The notes beneath the pieces are model-generated. The model had not been told where the DNA came from, did no database searches, and worked only from the letters and a program-made list of their open reading frames with translations. A stretch of 64,000 nucleotides of DNA from Pholis gunnellus (Eukaryota > Chordata > Actinopteri > Perciformes > Pholidae): positions 19,555,321 through 19,619,320 of the forward strand of contig OU342818.1 of the NCBI GenBank assembly GCA_910591455.2, in the 5' to 3' direction. Positions within the stretch are counted from its first letter, which is position 1, and each line of letters begins with the position of its first letter. A program made the position numbers and the translations under genes. This document shows positions 56,689-64,000 of this stretch, in pieces.

Positions 56689-56698
56689 GTTTTGCCCT

Positions 56699-57440
56699 TG
56701 TCTTCTTCTTCTATGATTTAATGGCGGTATACAAACCAACGTTTACGGTGCATTTCGCCACCTAGTGTACCGAGGTGTGTAACGTCATGACTTCACGACA
56801 ATTGTCATTTAAACACAATAATAATTGTATTATTTATAAATAAAAACCCCGACGTCATATAGAAGTTATGTTCTGGATATTAAAACCGTTTGATTCCAGT
56901 GTTTAAGTAAAGCCCTTTTAACCTGTGCTTGTCCGTCCCCTGTCTCTAACAGTCCTTTGATGCTCCACTACCTTCCTGTATCTACCACTCTGTCCTTCAG
57001 CCTTCCTCCTTCCACACTGAACCTCCTACATTCTATCAGCACATGTTCAACCGTTTCTTTACAGTTGTATATCTGACATTTATCCCACAGTCTTTTTCAT
57101 GATGTATAATGTGTGATTGAGTCCTGTATGTCCCGACCTTAACCTAAACAAGGTAACAGCTTCTTTTCTACATTTGCCTCCATCAATTCTGACTCTGACT
57201 CACGTCTCAGTTTTGTTATCATTTTTACCTTTAGTGTCATTATTTCAGATTTCCTGCCATGATGTCATTATTCCGTGCTGTATACTGATTCTGCTTCTGA
57301 TCTCCCAAAACAAGTTTCTAAATATCATTTTGGTTTAATGCGCTTTTTGCAAGTTTGTCTGCAACCTCATTTCCCTCTATTCCAACATGTCCTGATACAC
57401 AACAAAAATGTACATCTAATCCTAACATTGTAACTTCAAC
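56699..57440 (-). mobile_element. I-clade (Nimb-like) LINE 3' end with RNase H remnant, abutting SLIRP
   Basis: On the minus strand, 57345-57420 reads VSGHVGIEGNEVADKLAK, the C-terminal RNase H motif of I-clade LINEs. About 57030-57070 reads ETVEHVLIEC, the zinc-knuckle-like motif before the end of ORF2. The 3' end is GGTGG-type UTR sequence followed by GAAGAAGAAG at about 56701-56711. Several stops show that it is dead. It may extend 5' to about 57830. It fills most of the space between SLIRP and ALKBH1 and ends about 11 bases before the SLIRP ATG. Confidence 0.8.
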
Positions 57441-57944
57441 AATGATGTACATTTCAGTTAAAAAGATCCTCTTGCTGTTTGACCTGATTGATCAGCTATC
57501 GTATCGTGAGGTGCTTACCAATACACAGCCCTACAGTATCAGTAAAGGCTTATAATATGATGTGGAAGGAGGGATTATTAATCAGTCATTCAAGTCATTT
57601 TCTTTTGTCTAAAAATGGACCGCCTCAAGGTAGTTTCGTGACTGACGGGGCAATTTGGAATAGTGGAAAGAATTTTGAATTTACTGTGAAGAAAATACAA
57701 GAGGCTTTTGTTAAAGTAGAAGAACGCATTGAAGCCCATTTCTGCCAATGTGATGAAATAATAAAGATCCTGGAAGTCATTATAATGAGAAAGTTTCTCA
57801 TAATTATGACTTAGTATCTTCTCCTCCACACCGTGTTGGTTTGACTGAGGGCTGAGAGAAGGGCCCTGATTTTAGTCTTAAAGAGGTGGAGGTGGGTGGC
57901 TATTCGTTTTTTTACTTCTTTATTATTATCATTAGAATGAGTGA

Positions 57945-58010
57945 AACACGCTGTACCAGCTGGTGGCGGTAATGCGCCCTAGAGTTGACTCACCAAAAAA
58001 GAAGAAGAAG
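57945..58010 (+). mobile_element. Second LINE/SINE-type 3' tail, plus orientation, abutting ALKBH1
   Basis: Contains GGTGGCGGTAATGCGCC and ends (GAA)n immediately before the CRE/ATG of ALKBH1. It resembles the tail of the minus-strand element next to SLIRP (GGTGGCGAAATGCACC and GAA repeats) in opposite orientation. The assignment to the same 3' tail family rests on this short similarity. Confidence 0.55.
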
Positions 58011-58011
58011 A

Positions 58012-58019
58012 TGACGTCA
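58012..58019 (+). promoter_or_regulatory. Perfect CRE palindrome (TGACGTCA) at the ALKBH1 start
   Basis: A full CREB/ATF consensus. Its last base is the A of the ALKBH1 ATG, so it sits within the 5' UTR/start region. The sequence is certain; occupancy by CREB/ATF is inferred. Confidence 0.6.
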
Positions 58020-58156
58020 TGGCCAAGATGGCGGCCTCCATGGTGGAGGGTGGTGAAGATGCATTTCGAAAAATATTTAAGTTTTACAAGAGAAGAAACC
58101 CTCCGCCAGATTTCAGCGATGTCATCGACTTCTCCAAAAGAGTACCGGGTGACCAG
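58019..58156 (+). CDS. alkbh1: ALKBH1 exon 1 (residues 1-46)
   Basis: Starts MAKMAASMVEGGEDAFRKIF and ends RVPGDQ before donor gtgagg. It matches the EDAFRKLFRFYR and VIDFS segments of human ALKBH1. The ATG overlaps a TGACGTCA palindrome. Confidence 0.95.
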
Positions 58157-60273
58157 GTGAGGACACGTCCGACCAATGGGCTTTAACCGGAAACCCGGAA
58201 CTGTGAACGTTAGATTGTCCATTTTAACAACACGGTTATAAATAGAAGTGGAACAGAAAGGAATTAATCAACTGACACAGACTCTGCACGTTCTCACGTT
58301 TTTTGGAAATGAAGCATTTGCGGCACCATGGTTGTAGTGGGTTGCATTACATTTCACAGGGGTCTCTGTTTAAGCTGCCACTTCAGTGTGTACACGTGTC
58401 TTTGTGATTGACAGGTAGTCCCGGCTGCACTGGACCCCGGTGGAGTGAGTGACGTGGAGGCTGCCAGCGTCGGATTACAGCCAGTCAGAGACTGGAGAGC
58501 CTTCGGCCTGCAGGGCTACCCAGGTACACACAGGACAGGAGGAGAGACGCAGTGCTCCAGTGAGACAGCATGTATACTATGATAACGGGTTTAGTCTTTG
58601 ACCCAGTACTGCACTGCTGTGTGTTGTTCAGGGTTCATGTTCATCTCCAACCCGTTCCTGCCGGGCTCCCAACCCTCCTGGGTCAGACAGTGTCTGAAGA
58701 TCTACCCTCGGAAGCCCAACGTGTGCAACCTGGACATGCACATGTCTCCCTCTGACACCCAGGACATCTGGGACAAGAGCGTTCATGGCCTCAGGTGAGA
58801 CGTTCCTGACTGAATCTGTCTGACCTGAAGCCTGGGCCACATAGCTGTTGTTGTGTGGAGATGTAACACAACGAGATATTTGTAGTTGTGTTCCAGAAAT
58901 GAATCTGTCCACCACAGACAATGTCCTCAGAGTGCACTACTAACGGGTGCAGCTCAAAGGCTCTGTGACAGTGTAGTCCGTCTCTGTAAGTGTGCCGTGT
59001 TTGATCCCCACAGCGGTCCTCCCTCTGGTAAGACTCAACCGAAGACTCTACTTGACAGGCTGCGCTGGGTCACTCTGGGATACCATTACAACTGGGATAC
59101 CAAGGTAATCAAATACAAACTCTTAAAGTCAGCTCTACCCTGTACAGTCCTCTTTAATTCTTAATAAACCAATTATGTATAAACACTGTCATTGTCAAAA
59201 GCCATGAAGGTTTATGTGATGAAGGCCACCAGGAGTAAATAAGACACACAAACTCTGGCAAATCTAAGGATGTTTCTGTCCCTTACACTGTTTGAGATGA
59301 TGCTTTTATTTATTTTTTAATATTTGGCCAAAAGTCGTAGTTGTTGCAAAGAGGGACACGGTTGGAAAAGATAATAGACCCCGCCTGTTCCAACATATCT
59401 CGTCCTGCTGCTTTTCAACTGTTTCCTTTTTGTTGTTCCGTTCACAGACGTACTCCGCCAACCACCACACTCCTTTCCCAGCCGACCTCCACTCGCTGTC
59501 CTCTCAGATAGCATCGGCCTGTGGGTTCCCGGGCTTCAACGCAGAGGCGGGAATCCTCAACTACTACCGATCCGACTCGTCTCTGGGAATCCATGTGGAC
59601 GAATCGGAACTAGATCACAGCCGACCGCTGCTGTCCTTCAGGTAAGAGGGGAGAACAAACACTGCTGAGAGGGTTTTTAGAATACCACGCCCTTTTGTTT
59701 TGTTTTGTGTGTTACTGTCTGTTGCGAAATGAGACAGAAAAGGTCTTCATTACCAGGTTAACTACAGGAAATACTCCCAACACCCTCACCGGGCATCTTG
59801 TTGTCTTTTCCGATAGTTTCGGGAAGTCGGCCATCTTCCTTTTGGGCGGCACCCGCAGACAGGACCCCCCCACCGCCATGTACATGCACAGCGGGGACGT
59901 GATGGTGATGTCGGGACAGAGCCGACTCCTCTACCACGCTGTCCCACGCATCATGGCGGCACCCCAGGGCGGTCCGGCGTCGGAGACGGAGGGCCACGGC
60001 CCGGCCTCGTCCCTACAGGACGGCTCTGTGGTGGAGCCGCTGTCGGAGCAGGACCGGGCCGCGTGCTCCAGGTACACTCACAGCTCCAGGGTGAACGTGA
60101 CCGTCAGACAGGTGCTGGGGCCCGGACAGAGCTTCCCAGAAACGCCCTCTTCTCACCAAAGGACCGACGCAGAGCAGACAGAGGGGCACCACGACCGACC
60201 GGCAGACGGAGAGAGAGGGAAGAGGAGGAGGAGGAGCAGTAGCTGTGACTCTGTTGATACTGTAGAGACATGA
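58019..60273 (+). CDS. alkbh1: ALKBH1, AlkB-type 2-oxoglutarate/Fe(II) dioxygenase; complete, six exons
   Basis: Exons 58019-58156, 58415-58523, 58632-58794, 59014-59104, 59448-59641 and 59817-60273 join to 1152 bases, giving 383 residues (human 389). Catalytic residues are all present: Fe ligands H216 and D218 in GIHVDESELD and H272 in LLYHAVPR, with exactly the 56-residue H-to-H spacing of human H231/H287. The 2-oxoglutarate arginines R323 and R329 in SRVNVTVRQV match human R338/R344. The cofactor-side NYY (205-207) is also seen. Known role: demethylates m1A in tRNA and initiates f5C formation in mitochondrial tRNA-Met; histone and DNA substrates have also been claimed. The chosen ATG matches the human MxKMAA start; a second ATG nine bases later is also usable. 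The last exon is GC-rich and ends in an Arg/Ser-rich tail (KRRRRSSS). It is divergent from SLIRP. Confidence 0.97.
58025..58035 (+). promoter_or_regulatory. YY1-type element AAGATGGCGGC
   Basis: Matches the YY1 consensus typical of vertebrate housekeeping promoters where the ATG is inside the site. It overlaps codons 3-6 of ALKBH1. Many nuclear genes for mitochondrial proteins carry this element. Confidence 0.5.
58415..58523 (+). CDS. alkbh1: ALKBH1 exon 2 (residues 47-82 plus one base)
   Basis: Acceptor gattgacag, donor gtacac, 109 bases. It encodes VVPAALDPGG then GLQPVRDWRAFGLQGYP, matching the human segment GLQPVSKWQAYGLKGYP. Confidence 0.94.
58632..58794 (+). CDS. alkbh1: ALKBH1 exon 3 (residues 83-136)
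   Basis: Acceptor tgttgttcag, donor gtgaga, 163 bases. It encodes GFMFISNPFLPGSQPSWVRQ then RKPNVCNLDMHMS, close to human GFIFIPNPFLPG and QKPNVCNLDKHMS. Confidence 0.96.
59014..59104 (+). CDS. alkbh1: ALKBH1 exon 4 (residues 137-167)
   Basis: Acceptor tgatccccacag, donor gtaatc, 91 bases. It encodes SGPPSGKTQPKTLLDRLRWV then TLGYHYNWDTK, matching human LLEKLRWVTVGYHYNWDSK. Confidence 0.96.
59448..59641 (+). CDS. alkbh1: ALKBH1 exon 5 (residues 168-231), first Fe ligands
   Basis: Acceptor gttccgttcacag, donor gtaaga, 194 bases. It encodes TYSANHHTPFPADL, then AEAGILNYYRSDSSLGIHVD with ligands H216 and D218, then ELDHSRPLLSF. Confidence 0.97.
59817..60273 (+). CDS. alkbh1: ALKBH1 exon 6 (residues 232-383 and stop)
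   Basis: Acceptor cttttccgatag, 457 bases, TGA at 60271-60273. It carries SFGKSAIFLLGG, the third Fe ligand H272, the 2-oxoglutarate arginines and a low-complexity basic/serine tail. An AATAAA at 60672-60677 is the first good poly(A) signal I see, about 400 bases past the stop. Confidence 0.95.
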
Positions 60274-61624
60274 CACAGACCACCTGATGAGGACTAAAGA
60301 AATGAAGACGGCTGTGTTACAGGCCTGTCAGTCAGAGCACCACATGCATGGATCGACATGCTGTTGGGACTGTTTGATGGTCTGAATCCAAAGTTCTGTG
60401 AAATGTACAAACAATTCACAAGTTCAAAAGAAGAACATTGCTTTCTGTAGAGGAATGTCTAAAGTCATCCATGATCAGTTTGATATATTTCGGGCTGCTG
60501 AAATAAGTTGTGAGTATAAAGATGGAAGGAAGTAAAACTTTATTTATGTCGCTCGTTTTACAGCACACAGTTACCAGGTGCTACACACAGAAAATATAAA
60601 TGATTGAAGTAAAAATTGATTACAATATAAAACACAGGACATTAAGAGCGGGTGATTATGTGGTTCTAATTAATAAAACTGGCAGCTGCATTGTGAACCA
60701 GCTGTGTGTGATTCAGAGCAGCTTGACTAAGGCCCGTTTACACCTGTTATCAATCTACAGGCATCATAACCAGACAGCAATCTTTAGCTCTGATGCTCCC
60801 TCAATCAATAAGCAAAGTATGAAACCATATTTGGAGTTTTTTTTGTGAATGTAATCCATACAGCGTGAGCACATTCTTGTAAAGACTGCAGCCAGTTGAA
60901 AGGTACCGAACTGCCTCTTCCTGCTAACTCAAGCAAGGCGGGCAAAGGTCTGACTGAACAAACCAATGGACAGCGTGACATCCCAAATACACATTTAGGT
61001 GTTTATACTTTGTCCATCGGTGTCTGAGTGATTTCTACAGAATGAAGTTGACCCATTTGCATATTTAAACAAAACAACACATTCAACTTCATGATATGCA
61101 TAATCCAAACAAGAGATATCCTAAACCTTTGACTCTAATGTGTCAACAAGATGAGAGGAGGATTTTGAATCTGGCTTCAGCCAATGTTCTGATTTCTGTT
61201 CAGGAAATGTATGCAAATTCATTAAATTATGAATAATTAAGTGAATCAATATCCAGTGTCAGCATTGAATCCAAGTAGCTCTCCCTTCAGTAAAACCCTG
61301 TGTATTGTAGAACAGTTTGCAGCCCGCTCTGTCGGAGGGGCGGACCGGTTCAAAGTTATATTATTATGAATTAAATATGAATATCCCTGGGATTTTTGAC
61401 TCTTCTTCGTGGTTTGATCGAGATTATTTTCATGCAAAAAAATAGGCAGCCTGACAAAAAGGTATTATACAAAACTATGAAATAAATTAAACAATGGTTT
61501 CCATTCTGTGTATCTGGACTTGGCAGAGCGTTCACATTTAGCTTTCATTACATGCTTTCCATGAAAAGAAAAGTCAGAAAGAGTTTTTTGGAGACTCATT
61601 TTTGGAGATAAAACTTACAGAAAA
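60274..61624. other. ALKBH1 3' flank
   Basis: Probably starts with the ALKBH1 3' UTR (AATAAA at 60672). 60730-60860 has CTAAGGCCCGTTTACACCTG, similar in style to DNA-transposon ends. No other gene. Confidence 0.5.
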
Positions 61625-61742
61625 TGCCAGACCCTCATGAACTCCATGGACCCAGATGTGAGGGGTCCCCTCGGCATTCTGTGCATGGACTCCGACGAGG
61701 TCTATAAGCGGTACCAATACATGGTGGTGGAGAGATGTGGGT
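61625..61742 (+). pseudogene. Fragment resembling the C-terminus of a GDF5/6/7-type (TGF-beta superfamily) ligand, decayed
   Basis: One frame reads QTLMNSMDPDV, then GILCMDSDEVYKRY, then MVVERCGW. Mature GDF5/6/7 end with QTLMNSMDP, a CCVP segment, ISILYID, VVYKQYEDMVVE and CGCR. Here the CCVP stretch (roughly ten residues) is missing, the terminal CGC is CGW, and the frame runs on without the normal stop. The cystine knot cannot form, so this is a relic rather than a gene. Only about 38 codons are recognisable. Upstream sequence shows no prodomain or furin site. Confidence 0.6.
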
Positions 61743-61961
61743 GGGTGTCGCAACAGATTTTTGAGACAAATGTCACTCCATACACGTCTGTCACGTTTTA
61801 CACCGTAATGAAGCTCTGTGGTTAACAAGCTTGTTTTCAAATATTTATCATTGAAAATATTTTGAAAGTCTGAAGTTAAATATTCAACATATACTGACAT
61901 CATTGTAAGTTTGTATATATTTTGTATGAGTTGACATTTGTTTTAGTAACTTAATGGTCTG

Positions 61962-62425
61962 GTGGACCACCAGATGGTTTGTTCCACTGAACCGCCAGAT
62001 GGTTTGTTCCACTGGACCGCCAGATGGTTTGTTCCACTGAACCGCCAGATGGTTTGTTCCACTGGACCGCCAGATGGTTTGTTCCACTGGACCGCCGGAT
62101 GGTTTGTTCCACTGGACCGCCGGATGGTTCGTTCCACTGGACCGCCGGATGGTTCGTTCCAGTGGACCACCGGATGGTTCGTTCCACTGGACCACCAGAT
62201 GGTCTGTTCCAGTGGACCACCAGATGGTTTGTTCCACTGAACCACCAGATGGTCTGTTCCAGTGGACCACCAGATGGTTCGTTCCACTGGACCACCAGAT
62301 GGTTTGTTCTACTGGACCACCAGATGGTCTGTTCCAGTGGACCACCAGATGGTTCGTTCCACTGAACCAACAGATGGTTCGTTCCAGTGGACCACCAGAT
62401 GGTTCGTTCCACTGGACCACCAGAG
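61962..62425. repeat. 25-bp minisatellite, about 18.5 copies
   Basis: The unit is about ACCGCCAGATGGTTTGTTCC plus ACTGG. Variants alternate at ACTGG/AGTGG, GGTTT/GGTTC/GGTCT and ACCGCC/ACCACC. Since 25 is not a multiple of 3 and the unit has no stop in any frame, all six frames stay open through the array, creating spurious open frames up to 218 codons (61884-62540 minus). Confidence 0.95.
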
Positions 62426-64000
62426 AAGGTGTTTGGAAAACGGCAGGCACTTGCAAAAAGTACTTAGCAAGTGATTGACGAACAAAAACATACACACAAT
62501 ATCTCACATCTCTTGTAATAGCCAACAATTCATGATTCAAAACAATATAAACTTCTAAAATAGTATTTTTGCATCACAACTTTACACACAAACACCAAAT
62601 AAATAGTTATTTTCACTTGCCAACTGCACACTGGTGTGATAAGTATAAAACACTATCATCGAGAGTCTTTGGCAGTTTCATTAGTGGCACGCCGTAAATA
62701 TAATATCTAGTTTATGCTCAATAGAGATGCACTGATACCAACGTCAGGCCGATACCGTGTTTCAGTGACAACGGGGGGGATGATCCATTCAATTAAATTC
62801 TATGTTTATAAACTACATTACATAAAGGAATTTGAAGTTTTCCAGTATGTAACAGTTTTCACCCAAAATACTAAAAATAATTGTGTAATAAATGTATGTT
62901 GGTGTAAAGAGCCGCAGCTCTACACTGTCTCATTTTCATACGTCGTTATCAGTCCCAGAGTGTCAAATACTGACGCACAAGGCCCCCTTCAGTATCTGTA
63001 CGAGACAAACACAGGACTATCACCCAGGAGTCCGCTGTTTGAGTCCCAAGGAGTTCTGAGTTATGTCGAAGTTCCGTTAGTGACGTTTGACAGGCTTTCT
63101 GTACCAACGTTGCATTCTTACTTTGTTTTTCTAGTTATTTTAAGCCCAACCATGATGTTTGTCCTAACCTTAACTTTGTGGTTTTGCCGTCTAAAACTCA
63201 GCAGGTGATTTAGTTTGAATTCACAGCGTGTTTACTGTGACCGTAGTGGAGCTACCCAGTGTGTTAGAAAGTGACCCGAGGGTCCTGACCAAGCACCCGT
63301 ATGTGACCAGTTGGACTGGCAGCATGTTGCAGTGGCACATACTCCAGATGTTCATCCAACAAAGTACCAGGACCAGTGAGGTCATGTTAGAGGTACACAT
63401 TACACAGCCTTTATAGCGGCGCTCAATACTTGTACGGTAACCACTTGTGAGTAGACACGTTACAGCTGAGTAATGACTTGCTTCAGGTCTTTCAATGGAC
63501 CATTGCATTTTGAGGGTGCATCATCAAAGTTACAGCATTTGTCCACTGTAACAAGTTAGGAATGAAATCAGTTAGAAATGGACTTAAACGAATAATTGGA
63601 GTCTTGGCCTCACTCGCTCTGGTTATCATTACTGTGCGATACTACATGGACTTCGATGTGAACGCTTCAAGGTGTGCCCGGAACCCTTTGTGGCTAAATG
63701 TTTCATCACATTCCATTACAGTCTGATGGTGTTTCACAGCACAGTAGCATTGCCACAAGTAAACCAATGAAAGTACAGTAGATAAGATGAATATGAACCA
63801 CCGTACGCCATTAAATCAACGACACATTCATGTTTGACATATCTTCAGCACTGAGACTGTATTCTCAGTTCAACTCCATGACGTATGCCCATCAGAACGC
63901 TCCTGGTCTGGATGCAGGGGGGTCAGACAGGCAGAGAGAAAGCCAACGATGAGCTCATGTCCTCAAATCTCCACTGATCCAGTCAAACACCATCCTGCCG
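62426..64000. other. Right-hand intergenic region
   Basis: 62720-62760 (AGAGATGCACTGATACCAAC, then GGCCGATACCG) resembles a hAT-type MITE end; 62980-63200 resembles a dispersed repeat. No exon of SPTLC2, the next gene in human, is visible. Confidence 0.45.

Noticed and set aside
61962..62425. CRISPR-like array
   Set aside because: Units are contiguous 25-bp repeats with no unique spacers, in a vertebrate genome.
61884..62540. 218-codon minus-strand frame of SGTNH/WNKPSGG repeats
   Set aside because: Product of a 25-bp minisatellite that is open in all six frames; no splice, start context or family support.
62714..63208. 164-codon plus-strand open frame as part of SPTLC2 or another gene
   Set aside because: No similarity to SPTLC2; the sequence resembles dispersed repeat DNA.

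Overview
This window reads as nuclear DNA of a ray-finned fish, most likely a percomorph teleost. The protein-coding signal is three vertebrate genes split into short exons with GT/AG boundaries. The rest is AT-leaning intron and intergenic DNA full of (CA)n/(GT)n microsatellites, long G tracts and the usual teleost transposon mixture (hAT-type elements, L2- and I-clade LINEs, a DIRS-like element, tRNA-derived SINE, an LTR element). No bacterial or CRISPR-type system is present. Family assignments come from reading the sequence and recalled family features; no database search was run.

Genes, left to right. ADCK1 (UbiB-type atypical kinase of mitochondria) occupies 1490-46965 on the minus strand. 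Seven coding exons give the first 335 residues in perfect phase-0 continuity; the C-terminal exons lie beyond the left edge. SLIRP (mitochondrial RNA-binding protein) is a complete 4-exon, 101-residue gene at 55908-56688 on the minus strand. ALKBH1 (2-oxoglutarate/Fe(II) dioxygenase acting on tRNA) is a complete 6-exon, 383-residue gene at 58019-60273 on the plus strand, divergent from SLIRP. The block ALKBH1-SLIRP-ADCK1 matches vertebrate synteny (human 14q24.3), but SNW1, which lies between SLIRP and ADCK1 in human, is not visible here. All three products act wholly or partly in mitochondria.

Layout. 1-46.9 kb is ADCK1 with large introns holding a DIRS-like remnant (about 8.3-9.6 kb), hAT-type elements with recognisable 8-bp target duplications (11.8-12.5, 34.2-34.8, 42.2-43.3 kb), a tRNA-derived SINE (16.4 kb), an L2 endonuclease remnant (28 kb) and a long AAGCTGCGAGCAGC-type repeat (35.9-37.3 kb). 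47.2-52.1 kb is a nested stack: a degraded LTR element with a 4-bp duplication has split an older inverted-repeat element that also contains a head-to-head palindrome and an L2 fragment. 52-55.9 kb is repeat debris. The 1.3 kb between SLIRP and ALKBH1 consists largely of LINE 3' sequence whose GAA tails end next to both start codons. Downstream of ALKBH1 there is a decayed fragment resembling the C-terminus of a GDF5/6/7-type growth factor (61.6 kb) and a 25-bp minisatellite open in all six reading frames (62.0-62.4 kb).
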